DNA from: Cotesia glomerata | Lineage: Eukaryota > Arthropoda > Insecta > Hymenoptera > Braconidae | NCBI RefSeq assembly: GCF_020080835.1 | Contig: NC_058158.1 | Location: forward strand, 17,155,005-17,219,004 | Direction of reading: 5' to 3' | Length of the DNA: 64,000 nucleotides | Shown here: positions 1 to 11,000 of the stretch, piece by piece | How the letters are laid out: the number at the start of each line of letters is the position of its first letter | How positions within the stretch are numbered: the first letter of the stretch is position 1 | Program-made: the position numbers and the translations under genes | Notes under the pieces: generated by a model | Seen by the model: only the letters and a program-made list of their open reading frames with translations | What the model was told of the DNA's origin: nothing | The model's database searches: none

Positions 1-49
1 ATTTTTTTCATCAGATGCTACAATAGCGTCCGTTACTTCTGGGACACCC

Positions 50-51
<2 letters not shown>
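1..51. mobile_element. Right end of a foldback MITE, cut by the window start
   Basis: This stretch matches the right end of the complete copy at 27,530-27,973: the shared words are GATGCTACAATRGCGTCCGT and the terminal GGGACACCCT. It runs directly into a TA microsatellite, as the complete copy does. No coding potential is visible. The rest of the element lies outside the window. Confidence 0.75.

Positions 52-96
<45 letters not shown>
52..96. repeat. TA-rich microsatellite
   Basis: An almost pure run of AT dinucleotides between the MITE end and the putative solo LTR. Several elements in the window lie in such TA runs, so the run probably served as target or was spread with them. Confidence 0.9.
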
Positions 97-101
<5 letters not shown>

Positions 102-2524
102 CGGGTATTTTCGTCCCCGTGCGTTAGCGAGGACGAAGTCCGAACTAAATAATCTGGCCTACCTGCTTTACCTGTTGTTGGGCGCCAGGAGCTCTGCTCC
201 GATCACGTCGATTTCCGGCTACTCCGGTCCGGGACTCTCTTCGTAAGTATTCGGGAAAGTATTCGGGATTGCTCGTATTAATTCGCAATTAATTAAAAAA
301 ATTAATGAAAAAAATTAAATTATAAATTTATTAACAATAAATGAAAACGATTGGTTAATATTGACAAATCAAGAAAGTGAACGCAAAGAAAATTAATAAC
401 AATAATCATCGACGCTGTCGTCGATTCGCAGTTCGTAACCCGAACAAGGAAAAAATCCAAAGTCGCCGCAATAATAACAATGAGTTAATCATAATAATCC
501 ACTTAATAATAACTCGCTAAATACCAAAAAAAAATAATGAACCTTCGCTCAGCTAAATTAATAATCATCGAATCAGAAAAATCAATCTTCGCTCAAATTT
601 ATTAACGGCAATTAATTAACTAAATAAAACAATAATCTTCGCTGATCTCAAGTAAATACAATTAAGCAAGATAATAAAACAAATCGTTGCATCAATTCAG
701 TTAATTTCAGTAAATTAACAAAAAAAAATTAATCTCCGCTAAATTTAGTTAATAACAATTTACTAACTCAAAGAAATAAATCGAATCGCCGGCTTTAATT
801 AATGATGATTAATTAAAATTAATAACAACACAAAAAAAAATAAATCTCCGCTTGCTTTAATTAATAACGATTAATTAAATAAGTAAACTCGATAATCGAT
901 GCGCCAAAATTCAATTAAGAATCACCAGATTAAATTTTAAGATTTAAATAATCTATTCGCCGAATTTAATTAAACTTTAATAATAAAATTCAATCGTCGA
1001 ATTTACTCAATAATTAAATTAAATACTTAAGTAAAAAAAAAATTAAATAATCACTCAGTTCTCTGTCACTGAGTCTCACACAGTTCAAATTCTATGCTAA
1101 GTCCCAAACGCTCCGCTGAGAGTGGGCAACGTACGTCCGATTGCCTGTCTCGGACGCGGCAGCCGTTTCTCGGGTTCCCTCTCCGTAGGCGAACCTCTTA
1201 CTCAACATCGGTAAATCGCACGAACACGAAGCTTGATCAATGGGTAATCGAACTCCTCGATTACCCCGGGAGTACAAAATCAACCAGCGTAATTCTTATA
1301 ACGAACAATAATAATTATACAACCGTAAATACACACAAAAAAAAATTACGGTACCTAAATACCTCGTGGGATTATCTCTGCTGACTGACTCAACTTAGCC
1401 TTGACGTTTTTTTTCACTATGACTCGACTAGTGTCGAGTACAATTAGTAATAAATAAATTAATTATTTAAGGAACCCAACCCAACTGTTTAATTAACAAA
1501 ATTGAATCCCACGAGCTACTTCAAATGAGACAAAGCCACTCACCCTGGTCACAGCGTCGACCTGAAGTTATTCCTGGGTTGTTTCTGCCACCAAGTCGCT
1601 TTCGGCTTCCATGTCGGACTCTTGGATAATGGATTCCTCGACGAGGATACTTGCTGATTCTTTCGGAACACGGACACGTCGACTAACAATCACACCAAAA
1701 CACGCGTCGTAATTTATGACGCTTTCGTCGAGTAACTAATTAGCAACAGCTAATTATCGTCGCACTGCCTTTATTTTTCGGCAACCCAAAATCAGAACAC
1801 TACGTCGTGGCTCATTAAAATATACGGTAGATTTCAAACGCAAGAAATACTCAAGGATTTTTTCCCAAAAATAAAAAAAACTAAGTTTCGTAAAAACGTG
1901 TCCGCACACGGCAAGTCGAAACCGTGGACGACCGGAAACATCAGCACATCTCGCATTCTTCGTCTCTCCCCTCTCTGCTGGGTCCGTCGTTAGCTGTGAA
2001 CTCCAGAGATGGCGCCGTAAGTCCAATTTTCCAATATCGACATTTTGAATGATGTATTGGCTGGAGCATTTGCGCGCTCGACAGCTAGCTTTGCACCTTC
2101 ACGCATGCGTCGATTGCTCACTTCGAGTTCCGATCAGTCCGTCGTTTCGCTCGCTCTCGAGACAGCCATCCTCCCATCGTTGATGATCTTGCAGGTTACC
2201 CACGTCGATGATCCTCGTTGTTTCTCTTCGCGGGTTCGTGGACGACGTCGTTAGTACCGCCACAATTATTAAGTACTTAAATCTAACTTAAAGCTACTTA
2301 CTTACTAAATTAAATTACGTATTATCGCATTAGATTTTGGTTTCGCGCGCAATCGAGCTTCGTTCGAGTTTCTACACGCGAGGGCGACTCGGTCGCGGCG
2401 AATCCAACCAACGGGCATAAAATAAAATAAGAACTCAATTAAAATTTCCTTTAAAATTAAATTCAAAAATGTAAAATTAGAGAAACAACGTCTTAACAGA
2501 TGGCGCTAAAAGCGGCCTGTTACA
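97..2524. mobile_element. Putative 2.4 kb solo LTR (family 1)
   Basis: The stretch begins TATAACGGG and ends GGCCTGTTACA, which are roughly inverse to each other and resemble the TGTAACAGGG/CCCGTTACA ends of the better-supported solo LTR at 46,299. Flanking ATAT on both sides could be a 4-bp duplication, but it sits in a TA run and proves little. The first dinucleotide is TA, not the canonical TG. Positions 290-1050 hold degenerate tandem AT-rich units with recurring words such as AATCTTCGCT and ATTAATAACA. Positions 1090-2250 are more GC-rich, with short open frames on both strands that resemble no protein I know. No gag, protease or polymerase remains, so a solo LTR is the simplest reading. 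Confidence 0.5.
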
Positions 2525-2984
2525 ATATATATATATATTAGGGTGACCCAAAAAAACCGTCTATAATTTTTTTCTTAGTCTCGAGTGAAAAAATGTTAGT
2601 TTTTGATGTTTTAAGAGCCCTCACCAAAGGACAGCTTAAAAAAAAATTTTTAAGAGGTCACTCCAAATTTTTTAAAATTTCAAAAATCGTCAAAAATCGA
2701 ATTTTTTTTTCTAGTTACGGTATAATTTTATAGACCAAAAAAAAAATAAGTTTCTAAAAATTTCAGTTCAAAATTTAAATTTTAAAAGGTCGCTCATAAT
2801 TTTTTTTTTTCTTTAATTACCCGGGAAAAAATGATCAGATCTGATCAGACATGAACAGGCATGAGTCTTCAGGTCTGATCAGGTATGAAAAATGACCGGG
2901 TCTGATCAGACCTGGCCAGGCATGTTCAGGTCTGATCAGATCTGTTCATGTCTGACTCGATCAGGTCCATAAAAAAAAAAAAAT

Positions 2985-3062
2985 CGGTGCCGACGGGGAT
3001 TCGAACCGTACACCTCGCGCTCTTCAGACTGACACTTTACCTCTTGACCAAATGATTCATCT
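2985..3062 (-). other. tRNA-like module (degenerate, Pol III box A and B)
   Basis: Read on the minus strand, the segment has a box-A-like TTGGTCAAGAGG and a box B GGTTCGAATCC at tRNA-like spacing, followed by a run of T. The acceptor arms do not pair and the anticodon loop cannot be assigned, so a working tRNA is unlikely. A related module lies at 43,432-43,512 and shares GGTTCGAATC and GCGCG at equivalent places. It is probably a tRNA-derived, SINE-like or pseudogene fragment carried by the surrounding element. Confidence 0.5.
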
Positions 3063-3238
3063 TAACTTGAGAGTATCTTTCGAGCTACTTCAAGTAATTC
3101 AAATTTTATACATGATTTATCCTTATAGTTAACGGAGTTCTATACCTAATTTATTAATTATTAATAATTAATCATATATTACAGTGATTTATTCGGAACG
3201 GCTATGTATTTTTTTTCGCTCCATTAACATATGGTTCT

Positions 3239-4130
3239 ACACTGAGAGAGAATTTTATTCAATAGTAATAAAACAGTTTATTTGGACTTGAAAAAATTTA
3301 GTTAATATTAATAAAATTATATTTCATATAAATAAAATTATATTAGTATTTAATAAAATTTCATAAGTATTTAATAAAATTTTCTTAAATACTAATATGT
3401 GTTTATTAAAATAACCACGAACGACGCTTTCGTTTGCTGTCATTAATACGAATATTAAGTCATTAAAAGAAATAATCTCAAAAAAAAAAAAAATTAATAT
3501 TCATCAATTAATTATAATATATTCAAATATATTTTCACAGTAAAGTCTTTTAATAAATAGTATTAAGATTTTTAACAAGACATCCTAACCTAACCTATTT
3601 GTTTACTTCATGACGAATCACATGTAGAGATTTTAAATAATAAAAATAAATAAATATTCGATTGAATTTATGAAATCATAGTCTTTATTTTTAACAAATG
3701 CGTCCCTACATTGTCTGGTTTTCTGCTTCTGTTTTCATTTTATTAAATAATGTCTAACTCTTATCGATTCATTTGTGAAATTTTTAAATTTAAGTGCATA
3801 AAAATTAACATCCACTCGGATAACAACAGTTGTAGACTTTGTATTTCAAAATATAGTTCCGACAAAATTCAATTTTCCTTAATTATTTATTCAATTAATT
3901 ACTGATCAATACTTGTTAGTTAGTTGATTAATGAATTTTCTTTATATTACATGTAGATAAATATTCATTACATACTAAGAAACATTTATTAGTATTTAAT
4001 AAAATTTTTATTAGTATTTAAGGAAATTTAATTAATATTTAATAAATTTTTATTTGGGATTAGCCAAATAAACGTTTTATTAAATAGTAATAAAATTTCA
4101 TTACTATTAAATAAAATTGTCTCTCAGTGT
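3239..4130. mobile_element. MITE with ACACTGAGAGA ends, nested inside the foldback-like element
   Basis: The left end ACACTGAGAGAGAATTTTAT and the right end, complementary through TCTCAGTGT, are inverse copies; the sub-terminal words AATAGTAATAAAA are also inverted. Within, TTAGTATTTAATAAAATTT-type words occur near both ends. There is no coding sequence. It interrupts the element at 2818-4495, so it is the youngest of the three nested layers. Confidence 0.7.
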
Positions 4131-5189
4131 TGGCTAGATATCAGACATGGACAGGTCTGATCAGGTCTGAGCGTATTTAAGGCTTCAGACATGAACAGAC
4201 ATGAGCAGGCATGAACAGGTCTGATCAGATCTGAACGTATTTAACGCTTCAGACATGAACAGACATGAGCAGGCATGAACAGGTCTGATCAGGTCTGAGC
4301 GTATTTAATGCTTCAGACATGAACAGGCATGAACAGGTCTGATCAGGTATAATTTCAGGCCTGATCATACATGAACAGGCCTGCTCAGGTCTAATTTCAG
4401 GCCTGATCAGATATGAACAGGTCTGCTCAGGTCTAATTTCAGGCCTGATCAGATATGAACAGGTCTGATCAGTCCTGATCATTTTTTCCCGGGTAGTCAT
4501 ATCGCTGACTTTAACTGTTGGGAGTGGTACGTTGGGATCTTTTTGGTTTGTAAAAATCTTAACCTCCGCGGCAAGGTCAAATCTCAACCAAGCTGGTTTC
4601 TAAGACCAGCTTGGAATTTGAATCCACGCCTGGCAGTTGATTAAATAAAATTATTAAATTAAAAAAAAATTATATTTTCTATGTTGTGCTTGATTTTTAG
4701 TTCATCTCGTGATGTATTTTTATCGATTATGGTACTAAATAAAAAAAAAAAAAAATGCATGAAATTTTGATTTGAATAGTAAAAGGTCGCTCGAAAAAAT
4801 CTAAACTAATGCACTAATAAATTGAAAAAAATTATGAGCAACCTTTTAAAATTTTAATTTTTAACTGAAATTTTCAGAAAATTATTTTTTTTTAGTTTAT
4901 AAAATTATACCGTAACGAGAAAAAAAATTAAAAAAAAAAAAGTTCGATTTTTGACGATTTTTGAAATTTTAAAAAATTTGGAGTGACCTCTTAAAAATTT
5001 TTTTTTGAACTGTCTTTTGGAGAGGGCTCTTAAAACATCAAAAACTAACATTTTTTCACTCGAGACTCAAAAAAAAAAAAATAGTCGGTTTTTTTGGGCC
5101 ACCCTAATATATATGTATGTGTTCTCTACATTTCTGTCTCATTTTTTTTTTTTTTTATTTTAAATTAAGCTAATGACCTCATATTTGCT

Positions 5190-7392
5190 ATGTATAAAAA
5201 AATTTTTGATATAAAATTATTTTTTCGATTAGTAATTGCTCTAAATCAAAAATTAAATCAATCAAATTTCAGCACAGCAGACCTAGACCCAAATCATTTG
5301 GTTTCTTACTTCATTGATTCTGTTACTTCTTCCTTAGATCTCTTTGCACCTTTTAAGGAAAGGACATTAAACCGTCCTAGTAGTCCTTGGCTAACAAAAG
5401 AACTAAGACTAAAATTCAAACAACGAGACACATTGTATAAGAAGGCGCGACGTACTGGTGACAAGATTCTACTGACTCAATTTAAAACCAGACGTAAGGA
5501 ATTGAAAGCTGAATTATTAGCAGCTCGTGATAGCTATTTCAAGTTAATTCTTGAAAATAATTCAAATAATTCTAATCTGTGGTCAACTCTCAAACGTACT
5601 GGTATCATCAAAAGTAATAATTCTTCACCATTAAATCATTTTAATGCAAGTGAGTTGAACAACTTTTATGCCAACATACTAACGAAGCATCCATCCTGCT
5701 GTCGTGAATTTATAGCTGATCTACCTACGATTGCTGTGAGGAAAGTAAACAGTGTCTTTAATTGGACCAAAATAGATATTGTAGATGTTACAAAAAACCT
5801 TCAAATTGCTGTTCAAAAGTCAAAGGGTAAAAGTCCAGATGGATTTGATCTTAAATGGCTTAAAGATCATTTATCTCAGATCTCGATCTTTCTCATGACC
5901 ATCCTCAACAAATCGTTAGATACGGGTATTTTTCCTGAAGCTTGGAAGCAGGTCTACATAGTTCCTTTAAATAAGATAAAGGCTCCTAAAACTATGTCTG
6001 ATACTAGACCAATAGCAAATATTTCTCATCTTGCTAAGTTATTTGAACGTATTGTCGCCAATCAATTGATAGACTACCTTGAAGTGAATCATATCATTGA
6101 TGATTATCAATCAGGATTCAGGAAACATCATAGCACCCAGGCAGCTTTACTTCTTCTAACAGATGATATTCGCAGAGCTATTGATAGAGATGAACTGACC
6201 TATCTCATCCTCTTTGATTTTTCTAAAGCCTTTGATTATGTAAACCCTAAGGTTTTGTATATAACTATGTATGAAATTGGATTTTCCATTGAGGTTATTA
6301 TGTGGTTTCAATCCTATCTTACTGGTAGATCGCAATCTGTGTTGGATCTTGATCATTCTATATCTGATGCCATCAGTACAACATCTGAAGTTCCTCAAGG
6401 ATCCATCTTAGGCCCTATTTTGTTCCTTATTATGATAAATGTGTTGCCAAGAGGATTAAGCATTCCAAATATGGTCTTTTTGCAGACGATAAGTATGCCT
6501 ACTATCACTTCAAATGTTCTAAATTAAATGAAGCAGCATACAAAATTAATATGGATGCTCAGGCTGTTGCCGACTGGGCTAAAGATGTTGGTCTAGAACT
6601 AAATCTTTCAAAAACGAAGGTTATGATATTGGGCAGCAGTAGAAAACTGAAGCGGCTGGATGATCTTGATCTTCCTCAAATCATTGTGGATGGAAATGTA
6701 ATTCCATATGTAAATTCAACCAAGCATCTTGGGGTGCATATAACAAGCAATCTCTCATGGGATATTCATGTGGCTCATACCTCACGTAAGGTCTATGGTA
6801 CACTAAACAACCTCAAGCATAGGAAGAACATACTATCCACTACAAATCGCAAATGACTGATCGGGGCCTTAATTATGCCAATAATTGACTTTTGCTCTTT
6901 GGTTTTGATAGATCATTCTAAAAGACTGGACTATAAATTACAGCGCTTGATGAACAACGGCATCAGGTTTATCTTCAATCTAAAGCGTGATGATCATATC
7001 ACTCCTCATCGTCGCTCTCTAAAATGGCTCTCAATCAAATCGAAAAGACTTTATCTCTTAGCTTGTTTTCTCTATAAACTATTCAATTCCGGTGAGTCAT
7101 ATTTCCTGAGGAGTCTTTTTATTGAGGAGTCACAAGACATTAGACGCTCGGATAGGTTAGCTTCAAAATATAACAATATTTTGTTCAGTATTCCAAGCTA
7201 TTCAACAACAGTATATGAACACTCTTCTAATTTCATCAATACGTCTTTGGCGTGAAATACCACTTGATGTCATAAACTCACTCAGCATTGAGGCATTTAA
7301 ATCTAGAGCGTTTGATTTCTTCTATGATCTTGAACTCAAAGAGACCTAATAACAATTTGACTGCTAATAGTCTACTTAATTGATAGTTTAAA

Positions 7393-7396
<4 letters not shown>
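5190..7396 (+). pseudogene. 5'-truncated non-LTR retrotransposon ORF2 (Jockey/CR1-like reverse transcriptase)
   Basis: The reading frame starts within the linker after the endonuclease (SSPWLTKELR near 5,385) and runs into the reverse transcriptase: FDFSKAFDYVN near 6,210 and VPQGSILGP near 6,390. The catalytic FADD is present at 6,479-6,490 but in another frame, so a 1-nt indel in the T run at about 6,477-6,481 breaks the gene. Downstream the frame continues, is stopped by TGA at 6,854-6,856, resumes to about 7,220, and after another frameshift ends with SIRLWREIP, the C-terminal motif usual in Jockey/CR1-type elements. The endonuclease domain is absent (5' truncation). The tail merges into a TA run at 7,397. 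The decayed LINE at 57.3-59.7 kb carries a close relative of the C-terminal part. Confidence 0.88.

Positions 7397-7430
<34 letters not shown>
7397..7430. repeat. TA microsatellite
   Basis: A run of TA dinucleotides between the LINE 3' end and the 3' terminus of Helitron 1. Confidence 0.9.
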
Positions 7431-7432
<2 letters not shown>

Positions 7433-7433
<1 letters not shown>

Positions 7434-7958
7434 TAGCCGTTACCCGCCCGCTTCGCGTGGCGTACAATATACAGGCGCGAAAAATATTAATTTTGTTATC
7501 TAACTACGTAAGTAGTTATATCATAAATTAATTTTATGAAATTTACACACTCAGATAATAAATTAGAGCATTATAAATTTATATGAGTTAAAAATAATGA
7601 TTGACACAGCTTTCCACATCACCATGGAGGTACTGTGTCATGCGATGCGTCCCCGTTATTTTACATGGTGGGATCCCCAGTAGGCCTACACCATGGATAG
7701 ATGTGAGCATGAATGTCAGGGTTTGAAATATGTTATTCATATTCAATTTATAAAAATATAGATTAAATATGAAAAATTCATACTCAGGCTATCATGTTCA
7801 CGTCTATGAAAATTAATTTAGCAGATGTTTAATAATTTTAATAGCTTTTTAACAAATAAATTATGGCAAAAAAAATTAACATCTATAAATTTTAACAAAT
7901 TAAAAATGCAGTTTTTTAAAAATAACTTTTTGGAATAAATTTGGCGGGTAACGGCTAG
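7433..7958. repeat. Perfect 16-bp inverted repeat pair of the Helitron 3' end
   Basis: CTAGCCGTTACCCGCC at 7433-7448 recurs as its exact reverse complement at 7943-7958. The outer copy is the Helitron 1 terminus. The inner copy lies in the 3' untranslated region and points the other way, without a hairpin next to it. The 526-bp segment between them has no gene; it contains a TGACACAG/CTGTGTCA inverted pair near 7,601-7,637. It could be a separate small element or a captured second Helitron end. Confidence 0.8.
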
Positions 7959-8022
7959 TTATTTATAAATCTAAAACTATCAGAAATATTTATTAATTAA
8001 TAGTATTCTCAAAAGTATAAAA

Positions 8023-11000
8023 TTAAATACTTAAAATTTCTTTATACACGACGTTTTTGGTTTTTCCAATTGGCTGAAGAATGACTAAGTTGTCAGGTGA
8101 ACTTACTCTTGAGCATGCCACGTAAAGTTGACCATGAGAGAAACAATCATTTCTTAAATCAATTCCAGCCATCTTCAAACCCTGCCCTTGTGCTTTATTA
8201 ATTGTCATAGCATAACAAACTTTAACAGGAAATTGCAGACGTTTTAATCCAAAGTGATAGTCTGATGGAATTAACGGAATTCTTGGAATGAATACAGTTT
8301 CTCCTTGATATTTTCCGGTGATAATTGTGGCCTCAATAACATTTTTGTGTAAGATCTTGACTTGGAGCCTAGTTCCATTACATAATTTTGGAGGGTTTAA
8401 ATTTCTGAGCAACATTATTGGGGTGCCAATCTTGAGATGAAGAACATGAGGAGGTATTCCTGGTGGATTAAGAGTATGTAAGAACTCTACAGGGTAGTGA
8501 ACAACGTCTTCGTCCTCCATTACTGTGTCTACCGACTCATATCTTACTTGCTCAGTTGGCAGTTGCTCCAGTAAAAAGTTATTAATAGAATTAGCTTGTT
8601 CATTAGTTGGAGTGAGAATAGCTCTCTCTTTTAACCATGAACTGCAATTTTCTCCAGCCTTGTCAATATTCGGGTATATTTTTTCAGTCAAGGTGATTAA
8701 ATCTGGGACAATATCACAACGAATGCAAGAAACATTTATTTTTCCGTCTTCTTCTGGGATCTTACCGTCACCTATGTCAATGAGTACTTTCGAAAACTCC
8801 TCAGCTTGTGGATGTGGTTGAAGATGAACACGCATATTGATAGTCAAAGATAGAACTTTTACCGAAAGCCATAAAAAGGATGACTTGATACAGGCCTAAA
8901 TTTCATCAGCGCGTGTTCCTCGTGGTACAACAGGCAATGTTTGTCTGAAGTCACCAGCCAAGAGAACAACTACTTCTCCCATAAGTTGGTTGCAACCTCT
9001 GATGTCTTGGAGCGTTCTGTTCAGAGCTTCAATAGCTTTTTTGTGAGCTATTGTGCACTCATCCCAGATAATTATTTTTGTTTCTCTTAGTACATGAGCT
9101 ATATCACTTTGTTTAGAGATGTTACAAAGTGGGGACTCAGAATGACACAAATTTAGAGGTAATTTAAATGCAGAGTGAGCTGTTTTGCCTCCATCAATCA
9201 AAGTCGCAGCAATTCCTGAGGAAGCAACAGCTATAGCAATTTTTTTCTCACTTCTAATTTTTGAGAGCAACAAATTGATTAAAAAAGTTTTTCCAGTGCC
9301 ACCTGGAGCATCAAGAAAATATAATTGCTCAGAATTAGAAATAATCGAATTCAAAATTTTACTGTAAACTTTTTTCTGTTCTAAGTTTAACTTAGGAACA
9401 TTTTCAGCTACAAATTCATTCAAATAGGTAGTGTCATAAGCCAATTCATTCAGATATTGACGATTGGTGAAAATAAATCTTTCCTCTCGTGATGGGGAGG
9501 GGAGACCGAACTGAAGAAGTGTCTTTCCCGACATTGATATAACAATATCTTCAATCAAATTGAGGCATTTGTTGTAAATAATGTCAAGCATCAGCTCGAC
9601 ATTTCCATCTTCTCGTTCTATCTCTCTCCTAATATCTTCAGAAAAATTGTCTCGGTATTTCTCCCATAATTTCTGTGGGTCGCCAACATGACAAAAAACT
9701 AACATGATGGCAAACAGCTCACGGATTTTGAACGGAGAATCAGAGATGCAAGCTTCTTCTAGAGTGTGATCCCAATTAGCATCATCTTCGAGAAGACCTA
9801 GTGCTCTACATGCTGCTTGAAATGTTGGCTGAATTACTCCATTAACAGTTTTTAAAGCAGAAAATGATACTGGACCTCGAATCTGATGTAATAGAAGACG
9901 CAGATAATAACACTCGGCATTACCGGGATGAACGGTATACACTCTACCTAAAACATGATCTTTCTTAACTCCTAAATAACCTGGAACATCCTTACCTTTT
10001 TTCCACCTTTCAAAGTGGTTGTTCTTCCATACATAGTAAGCCGGAACTTCAAAGTATAAAAGAGTTTTTGCAAAATTATCACAGTTGCAAAGTTCAAAAA
10101 AAGCCATTAGAGTTGTCTTTGGTGGATTAACAACTTTATCAATTACATTTCCTTCTGTGAAGTAACCTCGTTGACCGTTTTCAAGATGTACAGCAAGATG
10201 AATGACAAAAGGAAATCTGTCATGAATAGAAAAACAAAGTATGCGCCAAACCGCTTCAGAACTACTAATGTAACGTCCTGCTTGGTACTTTTTCACCTCA
10301 TCAAAATCCTCAACGGTAAACGCTGCTTGGTCAGATCCTTTATTAAGGTAGTTACAAATGTATTTAATAGACTTAACAGAATTACAATATTCCACATTAA
10401 TATGAGCTTTAAAAGTACGGGACAGAACGGGATTGTACGGGACTACCCATCTATTGTCAACTTCAACTCCGTTAAGGGTTATTTTCATTCCACCATCTGC
10501 TGGAGATTGTCTGCGATACTGAGGATAGCCATCGTCTCCAGTGACAGTTTCTTTTAACAATGCCTCAGGATATCTTTTAGTACACTTTCCTTCAACCATA
10601 CAGGGTGACTTTGAGTTGAAAGAACCACATGGACCATGAATCATGGTTGATTTTATGATTTCAAAAAGATCTGGATCTAGGTTAGGATCAGGTAATTCAG
10701 CGCTTATAATTTGGTCAACAGACTCAGATCTTATTTTTTCTTCCAACCACAGTAGAATGTGAACATGAGGAAGTCCACGTTTCTGCCATTCGATAGTGTA
10801 CATGTGACATTTTGTTTTACCAAAAATACTACCCACTGTAAGAAGCTTCATCATATGTTTTACTTTTACATTAAAAACTCTCGCTACAATGTCATGTCGA
10901 TCATGTGATTTTTGACCTTGACGCAAAAGCTCTGTTATTTCTGGCCACTTGGGATTGCAGGTGAAAGTAATAAACAAATCTGGCCGTCCATAATGTCGAA

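Larger units (their letters stand above)
2818..4495. mobile_element. Foldback-like element built of GATCAGGTCTGA-type words
   Basis: Both ends carry the 21-bp inverted repeat that starts TACCCGGGAAAAAATGATC. Inside each end lie degenerate tandem words, at 2,830-2,965 and 4,143-4,490, of the type CAGGTCTGATCAGGCATGAA, many of them self-complementary through TGATCA. A 112-codon frame at 4249-4587 (minus) is only the translation of these words. Between the word arrays are a tRNA-like module and another MITE. Terminal inverted repeats made of short tandem words are the hallmark of Foldback/Galileo-type elements; the assignment here is by architecture only. Confidence 0.65.
2538..5107. mobile_element. 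DNA element with ~300 bp terminal inverted repeats (outer shell of a nest)
   Basis: The left arm starts TTAGGGTGACCC and the right arm ends GGGCCACCCTAA. About 300 bp of each arm are recognisable as inverse copies, for example TCGAGTGAAAAAATGTTAG near 2,581 against its complement near 5,040. TA-rich sequence flanks both ends, compatible with a TA target. There is no transposase; the inside is occupied by a second element (2818-4495), itself interrupted. The element at 61,497 starts with the same TTAGGGTG octamer, so they may share a superfamily. This is a non-autonomous inverted-repeat transposon. Confidence 0.75.

Noticed and set aside
1094..2254. Short frames in the first LTR as genes
   Set aside because: Overlapping frames on both strands, no domains; GC-rich LTR sequence explains them.
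2985..3062. Functional tRNA gene
   Set aside because: Box A and B exist but acceptor and T stems do not pair properly and no anticodon can be assigned.
4249..4587. 112-codon frame with repeated DQTCSYLIRPEI-type units
   Set aside because: It is only the translation of the GATCAGGTCTGA word array on one strand; base-level repetition explains it.
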